Positions 18,507 to 25,649 of a DNA stretch of 64,000 nucleotides are shown here, piece after piece. The position numbers and the translations under genes are program-made. The DNA is from an uncultured bacterium (GTDB taxonomy: Bacteria > Planctomycetota > UBA1135 > GCA-002686595). The notes beneath the pieces were generated by a model. That model was not told the DNA's origin and searched no databases. It was given only the letters and a program-made list of their open reading frames with translations. Within the stretch, counting starts at the first letter, position 1; each line of letters opens with the position of its first letter. The stretch covers positions 18,668-82,667 of the forward strand of contig CALEMP010000250.1 of assembly GCA_937910685.1 (NCBI GenBank), written 5' to 3'.

Positions 18507-19946
18507 ATGAACTCGTCACCTTTCCATCTGGTCATCGGTCTGGCTCTCCTGCACTTGGTTGCCGGTTGCGGCGATGAGCACTTAACACTCTCCGATTCCA
18601 GCGGTGCCACCATGGCGCCCGATGTACTTGACCCTGCGGTTCAAGTTGTGATTCAAGAACGCCTCGAAGCCATCAAGAGGAATCCTGGATCCGCCACAGC
18701 CCAGCGCAGCCTCGCACTTGCTTTTGAGGCGAACTCCGCCTGGCCCTGGGCGATTAAAGCCTACCGCCGGACATTGGCCCTCAATCCCGATGATCATGCA
18801 GCACGGCTGCACCTAGCCATCTGCCTTGCCAATGCGGGCGAGGAAGTCGAGCATGTGGAACAACTTGAGCGTGTAGTCAAGGCCGAGCCGACAATGGCCG
18901 CGGGGCTCAACCTTCTTGGCATGGGCTACCTGAATACGGGGCGATTCCAAGAAGCAAAGGCTCAATTCCTTACCCTACGCAGCCTATTCCCTGATCATCC
19001 CCTGGGGCACCTGGGCATGGGGCAAGTGCTGCTCGAAGAAGGTGACGCGAAGAATGCCCTTGAGCACCTGAATAAAGCTCACAGCCTGGCTCCAGGAAAC
19101 TTGTTCATGGGATTCATGTTGGGTCAGTGCCTGGCAGACCTTGGGCGCAACTCCGAAGCGCTGCCCTACCTGAGGCGCGCCAATGATCCGATACGCCCCC
19201 CTCTTGCAGACACCTTGACCAAGGAACTCGGCGGCTACGGCGTGAGTCTCACCGCCCAGATCGCACAGGCGAGCATATTCCTTGAAGCCGGCAACCGTAT
19301 GGCCGCCCTCTCAATCCTTAAAGACCTGGAAGAGAACTACCCGGATGATCTGGCAGTACTGAACAACTTGGGGGCCGTCTACATTCAGGTTGGCCGGGAA
19401 GAAGAGGCCCTACAAGTTCTGCACCACTTGGTGGCTGTCAAACCGGAACACCACAGAGCTTGGTTCAACATTTCAAGCATCCACTACGACCGCGGCGTAG
19501 CCCTCCTGGCCACAGACCGAGCTGCTGCGCAGCCTCATCTGCGCAAAGCCCTTTCCGCGGCAGACAAGGCTGTGACCCATGGAAAGCATGTGGCCATAAT
19601 GCGCAGCCAACGGGGCAATACCTTGATGGCACTCAACAGCCCAGAGGAAGCCATCGCCGAATACCGCGAAGCCATTCGTCTGGGCAGCACGGATGAAACG
19701 GTCTACCTCAAGTGCTCCCAATTGAGCTTCATGCGGAACCGTCCTGCAGAGGGATTCGAGATCCTCATGAAGGCTGCCCAGGCACACCCGGAGTGGTTCG
19801 AGGTACGCATCCAGATTGTCCCCTACTATGTTGGCCGCAAGGACAGTATAGGCGCGCGTAGCCTGATGGCAGAAATCGAACGACTGGCACCAGACGATCC
19901 ACGCCTGACGGACATCCTCAACCTGATCGTTGGAAGTGGGCTCTAA
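18507..19946 (+). CDS. TPR-repeat lipoprotein (paralogue 1)
   Basis: 479 residues. The ATG at 18507 begins a lipoprotein signal peptide with lipobox LVAGC (Cys21); an upstream GTG at 18495 is in frame but adds nothing to the signal. The mature protein is a superhelix of about ten tetratricopeptide-like repeats, beginning with a conserved LDPAVQVVIQERL segment. It is clearly paralogous to the gene at 20293-21738: the same LDPAVQ opening, HxARLHLAxCLAxAG and AWFNxSSIHxDR segments recur in order. It is probably a periplasm-facing scaffold; the downstream CRTAC1-like lipoprotein is a likely partner (inference). Confidence 0.88.
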   Translation: MNSSPFHLVIGLALLHLVAGCGDEHLTLSDSSGATMAPDVLDPAVQVVIQERLEAIKRNPGSATAQRSLALAFEANSAWPWAIKAYRRTLALNPDDHAARLHLAICLANAGEEVEHVEQLERVVKAEPTMAAGLNLLGMGYLNTGRFQEAKAQFLTLRSLFPDHPLGHLGMGQVLLEEGDAKNALEHLNKAHSLAPGNLFMGFMLGQCLADLGRNSEALPYLRRANDPIRPPLADTLTKELGGYGVSLTAQIAQASIFLEAGNRMAALSILKDLEENYPDDLAVLNNLGAVYIQVGREEEALQVLHHLVAVKPEHHRAWFNISSIHYDRGVALLATDRAAAQPHLRKALSAADKAVTHGKHVAIMRSQRGNTLMALNSPEEAIAEYREAIRLGSTDETVYLKCSQLSFMRNRPAEGFEILMKAAQAHPEWFEVRIQIVPYYVGRKDSIGARSLMAEIERLAPDDPRLTDILNLIVGSGL

Positions 19947-20292
19947 ATCTAAGCGCCACGCTCATGGACAGTCCGGAGAAGGAAGGCGGGCAGATACCTC
20001 CTGGGTCTCTTTGACCTGGAACCAAGCGCTCGGGAATTGCCCCTGAAAAAACTCGCCGTTGGGCATCTGTCCCCGATTGACGCTCTCCTCGAATTAAGGC
20101 GACTCAAGGGCTGGCCTTAGATTCGAGCGATGCCCCGGGTAGGGTGAGCCCTGCCAGCAACATGCGAGGGACCTCAATTGACGAGAACCTTCAAGTCTTG
20201 GGCCTGATACACCCGATTCTAGCTACTGCAGGCGTGTATTTTTGGCTATCCATTTTGTGAGGCCTAGCTCAGCCACTGTAAGCTATCCCTCC
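19947..20292. other. Intergenic interval between TPR paralogues
   Basis: About 346 bases. The first half holds the decayed mutS 3' end described separately (19991-20120). The remainder (20121-20292) shows no reading frame with recognisable content and probably includes the promoter or leader of the second TPR gene. Confidence 0.6.
19991..20120 (+). pseudogene. Decayed duplicate of the mutS 3' end
   Basis: The stretch aligns with the last 45 or so codons of mutS (about 18350-18493). One frame reads QIPPG, and after an 11-base deletion another reads LFDLEPSARELP...LSPIDALLELRRLKGW followed by TAG. The intact gene has QIPPGSQLGLFDLEPSPVE and LSPIDALLELRGLKDLL at the same places. The frameshift and lack of any start make it non-coding. 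It directly precedes the second TPR gene, just as the true mutS end precedes the first, so it marks the left edge of an old tandem segmental duplication. Confidence 0.9.
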
Positions 20293-21738
20293 GTGCGAGT
20301 TTCCCCCATCACACTCCTCATGGCTGCCCCACTCTTGGGCTGCGGCGATCAGAGCCAAGAGCGCATGGCCTTCGAAGAACCTTCGGAAAGCGCCCAGTTG
20401 GAACAGCCAGAGGGCGCTCTTGATCCTGCCGTGCAGGCGGTGATTGAAACGCGCCTCAAGGCAGTCCAGCGAAACCCCTCCACATCCAACGCCTATCGCA
20501 GTCTGGGTTTGGCCTACCAGGCGAACGGCGCCTGGGTCCGAGCTATCGACGCCTTCCGCAAGACGCTCGAACTGGACCCCACCGATCATGCTACCCGGTT
20601 GCACCTGGGCGCCTGCCTGGCCTTGGCGGGTGGCGACCGGGAAGCCCTCGAACAGTTAGAGATCGTGGTCAAGGCCATGCCTAATGGGGCCGCGGGTCTT
20701 TATCGTTTAGGTGTTGGCTACCTCAAGGTGGGCCGCTTTCAGGAAGCGCGCAGACATTTCCTCACCGTGCGCAATCTGCTCCCATCGAACCCTCACGGGC
20801 ACTTGGGGCTTGGCCAAGTGGAACTAGAAGAGGGCAACCCACAAGCAGCTCTTGAGCACTTGGAAAAAGCTCGCACCACCGGCAAGGGAAATGAGTTCGT
20901 CGACTTCGCCTTGGGTCAATGCCTCGCGGATCTCGGGCGGGACGGGGAAGCCATGCCCTTACTCAGTCAGGGCGCAGACGCTGCGCGCCCTACCTTGGCG
21001 GACAGCCTTTCTAGGGAAATGGAGCGCTACGGTGTCAGCCGCGCCGCACTTCTGTCACGAGCGTCAAACCTGCACCAAGCGGGCGATCCGGCCGGCGCTA
21101 AGAGCATCTTAGAGCAACTCCAAAAGGGCTACCCAAGGGACCTGGTAGTGCTCAACAATCTCGCTGCGGCCTACATGGCCATCAATCGCCAAGATGACGC
21201 CCTCCTGACCCTAGATCTGGTTCTAGAGATCAACCCCGAGCAGCACTCAGCTTGGTTCAATGTCTCCAGCATCCACTTCGATCGCGCGATGATCGCGCGG
21301 GCCGAAAGCCCTGAGGCAGCGCGAAACCATCTGATCAAAGCTTTAGCCGCTGCCGACAAGGCAGTGCGTCATGGTGGGCACTTGGCGCGTATGCATACCA
21401 TGCGGGGGAAAGTGCTGATGATCATGAACAGTCACTCAGAAGCTGTGGCCGAGTTGGGTGAAGCCATTCGCTTGGGCACGATGAACGAAGATGTTTACCT
21501 CAACAGTTCCCAGTTGTTGATTGCCATGAAGCGGAACACGGAGGCTTTCGAGCTGCTCCTCGGCGCAATGCAAAAGCACCCGGACTGGGCTGAAGTGCGA
21601 TTCCGATGCATGCCGTTCTTTATGAGCACGAAAGATGCGATCAATGCCCGACGCCTCCTTGCAGAACTAGTCCTCCTTGTTCCCGACGACAAGCGCATAG
21701 AAAACCTCCGCAATCTCCTCAATCAAAGGGGTCTTTGA
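20293..21738 (+). CDS. TPR-repeat lipoprotein (paralogue 2)
   Basis: About 481 residues from a GTG at 20293. This start gives MRVSPITLLMAAPLLGC, a short lipoprotein signal with lipobox Cys17 that parallels the paralogue's MNSSPFHL beginning. A TTG at 20242 would add 17 non-signal residues. The body is about ten TPR-like helical repeats, colinear with the gene at 18507. It is separated by only four bases from the downstream CRTAC1-like gene, so those two are surely co-transcribed. It likely serves as a surface or periplasmic protein-interaction scaffold. Confidence 0.87.
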   Translation: MRVSPITLLMAAPLLGCGDQSQERMAFEEPSESAQLEQPEGALDPAVQAVIETRLKAVQRNPSTSNAYRSLGLAYQANGAWVRAIDAFRKTLELDPTDHATRLHLGACLALAGGDREALEQLEIVVKAMPNGAAGLYRLGVGYLKVGRFQEARRHFLTVRNLLPSNPHGHLGLGQVELEEGNPQAALEHLEKARTTGKGNEFVDFALGQCLADLGRDGEAMPLLSQGADAARPTLADSLSREMERYGVSRAALLSRASNLHQAGDPAGAKSILEQLQKGYPRDLVVLNNLAAAYMAINRQDDALLTLDLVLEINPEQHSAWFNVSSIHFDRAMIARAESPEAARNHLIKALAAADKAVRHGGHLARMHTMRGKVLMIMNSHSEAVAELGEAIRLGTMNEDVYLNSSQLLIAMKRNTEAFELLLGAMQKHPDWAEVRFRCMPFFMSTKDAINARRLLAELVLLVPDDKRIENLRNLLNQRGL

Positions 21739-21742
21739 ACTC

Positions 21743-23416
21743 ATGCTTCACGCTCAACTCGCCGGGGGCCTCGGGCTTTCCCTACTCGTAGCCGGGTGTT
21801 CCGAATCCGCCACTTCTACCTCCGATGAAACTCCTCAGCAGGTTTGGTTTGAGGAGATTCGCGAATCCACGGGCATAGACTTCGTGCACAGCCTTGGGTC
21901 CAAGCAGCGTTTTTGGATCCCGGAAGTAACCGGCAGTGGTCTCGCGCTTTTCGATGCTGATGGGGACGACGACCTTGACCTGTTCCTTGTCCAAGGCGCG
22001 GACCTGATCGGCGAGGGGGGGCCCACCGCCAGCGATGAGCTCTGGCTCAACCAGGGGGATGGAACCTTTGTAAATGTCACCGAATCAGCAGGCATCACCG
22101 AGTCCAGTTTCGGCATGGGCTGTGCAGCGGGCGACTATGACGGAGACGGCGATCTGGATCTGTACGTGACGAACATGGGACCCAATGTTCTGCTACGGAA
22201 CCGTGGTGACGGGACCTTTGAGAACGTGGCCTCTGCAGCGGGAGTCGATAACAAGGCCTGGGGCACGAGCGCGGCCTTCTTGGATTACGACCAAGACGGG
22301 GATCTCGACCTGTTCGTGGCTAACTATCTGCGCTGGAACAGCGCAAACGAGTTCCCCTGCAAGAGCAAATTGGGCTCACCCGATTACTGCCATCCCAACA
22401 ACTTCGATTCGCCGGACTCCGACACCCTTTACGAAAACCAGGGAGACGGCACCTTTCGAGATGTCAGTTCATCATCAGGCATCGCCGAGGTCTTCGGCAA
22501 TGGCCTAGGGGTTGCATGGGGAGACATGACCGGGGACGGCCGGGTCGACATCTATGTGGCCAATGATGGCATGGCAAATCAGCTGTGGGTCAATCAGGGC
22601 GCGGGCAAGTTTATGGACCAGGCACTCCTAAAGGGTTGTGCGCTCTCCGGCGAAGGCAAGGCCGAAGCAGGAATGGGCGTGATCTTTGAAGACCTCGACG
22701 GAGACCTAAAGCCAGACCTGTTCGTGACCCACCTGCGTGCTGAAACCAATACATTCTACAGCAGCGGAAGACGGCGCTTCTCGGACGAAACGCGCAAGAC
22801 CGGCATGGCTCAGGCCAGCACCTTGGTCACCGGTTTCGGTACGGGCGCAGCGGATTTTGATCAGGATGGACTGCTCGACATCTATGTAACCAATGGCCGA
22901 GTCGGAGACGCCATGCCACGCTTTTCCAGTGAGCGCCCCCTAGCCGAACCCGATCAAGTCTTCGTGGGAACCGGCGACGGCGTCTACGAGGAACTTCAGC
23001 CCCGAGGTGGTATCGCCGATGACTTTTTCTCAGTGGGCCGCGGCGTTGCCCTAGGGGACATCGACGGGGACGGGGACGTGGATGTTGTGCTGCAGGACAA
23101 CTCGGCCAGTGTGCGCATCCTGCGCAATGTTGCGCCCAAGGCTGGCGGCTGGATCATGCTTGACGTGCGCACAGGGAACGGAACTCAAGCTCTAGGCGCG
23201 CAGGCCAAGCTCACCCAGGGGGATAAGGTCCAAGTGCGGCAGGTGCAGTCCGCCGACAGCTATTGCTCCAGCAGTGACCCAAGGGTGCACTTCGGATTGG
23301 GCACAGCCAGCGGAGATCTCCAAGTGGAAATCACCTGGCTCGACGGCACCCAAGAGAATTTTGATGGTCTAACCGAAGGGCAAGTCCATCGAATCATGCG
23401 CGGCCAAGGGCGCTAG
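21743..23416 (+). CDS. CRTAC1-type lipoprotein (FG-GAP plus ASPIC/UnbV)
   Basis: 557 residues. The signal peptide ends in lipobox LVAGC (Cys19). The body is a beta-propeller of VCBS/FG-GAP repeats with calcium-binding loops: FDADGDDDLDLFL, YDGDGDLDLYV, YDQDGDLDLFV, MTGDGRVDIYV, LDGDLKPDLFV, FDQDGLLDIYV and IDGDGDVDVVL. The C-terminal ASPIC/UnbV domain includes the GAQAKLTQGDK and HFGLGTASGDLQVEITW landmarks. This CRTAC1 architecture is common in planctomycetes and often neighbours TPR proteins, as here. A role in surface adhesion or complex assembly is inferred. It starts four bases after the second TPR gene. Confidence 0.93.
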   Translation: MLHAQLAGGLGLSLLVAGCSESATSTSDETPQQVWFEEIRESTGIDFVHSLGSKQRFWIPEVTGSGLALFDADGDDDLDLFLVQGADLIGEGGPTASDELWLNQGDGTFVNVTESAGITESSFGMGCAAGDYDGDGDLDLYVTNMGPNVLLRNRGDGTFENVASAAGVDNKAWGTSAAFLDYDQDGDLDLFVANYLRWNSANEFPCKSKLGSPDYCHPNNFDSPDSDTLYENQGDGTFRDVSSSSGIAEVFGNGLGVAWGDMTGDGRVDIYVANDGMANQLWVNQGAGKFMDQALLKGCALSGEGKAEAGMGVIFEDLDGDLKPDLFVTHLRAETNTFYSSGRRRFSDETRKTGMAQASTLVTGFGTGAADFDQDGLLDIYVTNGRVGDAMPRFSSERPLAEPDQVFVGTGDGVYEELQPRGGIADDFFSVGRGVALGDIDGDGDVDVVLQDNSASVRILRNVAPKAGGWIMLDVRTGNGTQALGAQAKLTQGDKVQVRQVQSADSYCSSSDPRVHFGLGTASGDLQVEITWLDGTQENFDGLTEGQVHRIMRGQGR

Positions 23417-23488
23417 GGCCCAGCCCGAGGGAGTCTTTTGTTCAGCTCTTATCTCCAGGGCAACACCACGCTATCCTAAACACCAGTC

Positions 23489-24487
23489 ATGAGCGAATTC
23501 CCCCTCGACCTTCCCCTGCGCCCCCGTCGCAATCGCAAGTCCGCCGGCGTACGCGCCCTGACCCGCGAAACACGACTCTCCCCTGATCAACTTATCCTGC
23601 CCATGTTTCTGCATGAGGACAAGAACGACCAAGCGCTTGAGTCCATGCCAGGCTGCACCCGTTGGAGCCTTGACGGAATGCTGCGTGAGGCAGAGGGTGC
23701 CCTTGAAGAGGGCGTTCGCGCAGTGGTCCTTTTCCCCAAGGTTGAGGAATCGAACAAGTCCCGCACGGGAGAGGGGTCCTTCGATGATCAAGGCCTGATC
23801 CCAAGAGCTCTTCGGCGCTTGAAGAAGGAGCTCCCGGAACTGGTGCTGATCACCGATGTGGCCCTCGACCCCTACAACAGCGACGGCCACGATGGGATCC
23901 TGAATGATGACGGGCGCATCCTGAATGATGAGACCGTCGATGTGTTGGTGAAGCAAGCGCTGATGCAGGCCGCTGCTGGCGCGGACATCATTTCCCCGAG
24001 CGACATGATGGACGGGCGCGTGGGCGCGATCCGCGATGGCCTTGACTTCGCCGGACACACGGACGTTTCGATTCTGGCTTACACGGCCAAGTACGCCTCC
24101 GCGTTTTATGGACCCTTCCGTGGCGCGCTCGATTCTGCGCCGAAGAACGGGGACAAGAAAACCTATCAAATGGATCCAGCCAACGCCCGGGAAGCCCTGC
24201 GCGAGTTAGCCCTTGATGAGATGGAAGGGGCTGACATGGTGATGGTCAAGCCCGCAGGGCCGTACCTCGATGTGATCCTGCGATTACGGGAAGGCACAAC
24301 CCTGCCCATCGCCGCGTACCAAGTGTCCGGCGAGTACTTAGCTCTCAAGGCGGCCTCGGCCGGCGGATGGCTCAATGAAAAGGCCGCCGTTCTGGAGAGC
24401 CTGACCGGCATCACCCGAGCCGGGGCAGACATGATCCTGACCTACTTTGCCCGGGACGCGGCCCGCTGGCTGCGCGAGGATCGCTAG
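23489..24487 (+). CDS. hemB: Delta-aminolevulinic acid dehydratase (porphobilinogen synthase)
   Basis: 332 residues, normal length. It condenses two aminolevulinate molecules to porphobilinogen in heme biosynthesis. The two active-site Schiff-base lysines are visible: K201 (AYTAKYAS) and K254 (MVKPAGPYLD). At the usual zinc-cysteine site the sequence reads DVALDPYNSDGHDG (123-136), the Asp-rich form of metal-independent or Mg/K-dependent enzymes rather than the Cys3 zinc form. Typical family motifs SPSDMMDGRVGAIR (169-182) and AYQVSGEY are present. nagA starts 11 bases after the stop and is probably co-transcribed. Confidence 0.97.
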   Translation: MSEFPLDLPLRPRRNRKSAGVRALTRETRLSPDQLILPMFLHEDKNDQALESMPGCTRWSLDGMLREAEGALEEGVRAVVLFPKVEESNKSRTGEGSFDDQGLIPRALRRLKKELPELVLITDVALDPYNSDGHDGILNDDGRILNDETVDVLVKQALMQAAAGADIISPSDMMDGRVGAIRDGLDFAGHTDVSILAYTAKYASAFYGPFRGALDSAPKNGDKKTYQMDPANAREALRELALDEMEGADMVMVKPAGPYLDVILRLREGTTLPIAAYQVSGEYLALKAASAGGWLNEKAAVLESLTGITRAGADMILTYFARDAARWLREDR

Positions 24488-24498
24488 AGCCCTATCCC

Positions 24499-25638
24499 AT
24501 GGGAACCCTCCTGATCCCCCACCGCATCGTGACCCCCGCTGGATCGCAAGGCAATCAAGCCCTGCTGATCGAGGACGGTTTGATCGCGCGAGTAGGAGCA
24601 ACAGATGACCTGCGTGGTCACGGACACGAGGAAGTCCTGCTGGCAGAACAAACCCTCGGCCCGGGCCTAGTGGACCTGCAGGTCAACGGAGGTGGCGGAT
24701 GTCTATTGAACGACGATCCAACCATTGAGGGACTCTTGACCATTGTCCAGGCCCATCAGGCGGCCGGCAGCACGACAATCCTTCCGACGCTTATCTCCAC
24801 CGACGTGGAAACCATGAAGCGCGCAAGAAAGGCGGTGGAAGAGGGCCTCCAGCAGGGAATTTCCGGCTTGGCTGGTTTGCACCTGGAAGGTCCTTTCCTG
24901 GATGACGTAAAGCGGGGAGCTCACGCATCGGAGTTCCTGCGCGCGCCCACTGCCGAAGATCGCTCCCTACTTGAGCAGGCGAGCGCCGGCGCCCTGCTCT
25001 TGACCCTTTCCGCAAGCCACGCCACCGAGGACTTGTGCGCGAAACTGCATGACGCGGGGGTCATCTTGTCCCTGGGGCACAGCTCCGCCAGCGCCGAAGA
25101 GGCCACTGCGGCCTTTGACCGCGGCGTGTGCCTGGTCACTCACCTTTACAACGCCATGTCCCCCCTGGCCCACCGTGACCCGGGCCTCGTGGGTGCTGCT
25201 CTGGCCGACGAACGCGTGACCACGGGCCTGATCGCCGACGGTCATCATGTGCACCCGACTGCCCTACGCGCCGCGTGGCAAGCAAAGGGCAGCGAGCGCT
25301 TTTTGTGCGTCAGCGATGCGATCGGAATCGCCGGCACGAGTCAATCGGAAACCACCCTTGCGGGCCAGACCGTACGAGCGGTAGATGGTCGTTGTGTCAA
25401 TCAAGAAGGACGGCTGGCGGGATCGGCCATTGTGCTCAGTGACAGCTTGGCGGTCCTAGTGGGACAGGTGGGCTTGACCCTACCCGAAGCCTTGCTCGCC
25501 TGCTCGACGGTACCGGCGCGAGTCCTTGGGCTCGGAGATCGGGGATCGCTGAAGCCTGGACTGCGCGCGGATCTGATAGCCCTCGACCCAAAGCTGGATG
25601 TCCAAGGCGTGTGGGTTGCGGGCCGGCGTTTGGGCTAG
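24499..25638 (+). CDS. nagA: N-acetylglucosamine-6-phosphate deacetylase
   Basis: 379 residues of the amidohydrolase fold. It removes acetate from GlcNAc-6-phosphate in amino-sugar recycling. The family motifs appear in order: GLVDLQVNGGGG at the first strand, LHLEGPFL with the metal-ligand Glu, LGHSSA, THLYNAM, IADGHHVHP and the catalytic Asp in VSDAIG. The closing GSLKPGLRADLIALD is the usual C-terminal beta-sandwich segment. It follows hemB by 11 bases and converges on topA with only 11 bases between the two stops. Amino-sugar recycling would fit a cell that makes peptidoglycan or degrades chitin. Confidence 0.95.
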   Translation: MGTLLIPHRIVTPAGSQGNQALLIEDGLIARVGATDDLRGHGHEEVLLAEQTLGPGLVDLQVNGGGGCLLNDDPTIEGLLTIVQAHQAAGSTTILPTLISTDVETMKRARKAVEEGLQQGISGLAGLHLEGPFLDDVKRGAHASEFLRAPTAEDRSLLEQASAGALLLTLSASHATEDLCAKLHDAGVILSLGHSSASAEEATAAFDRGVCLVTHLYNAMSPLAHRDPGLVGAALADERVTTGLIADGHHVHPTALRAAWQAKGSERFLCVSDAIGIAGTSQSETTLAGQTVRAVDGRCVNQEGRLAGSAIVLSDSLAVLVGQVGLTLPEALLACSTVPARVLGLGDRGSLKPGLRADLIALDPKLDVQGVWVAGRRLG

Positions 25639-25649
25639 ACGCCCGCTGT

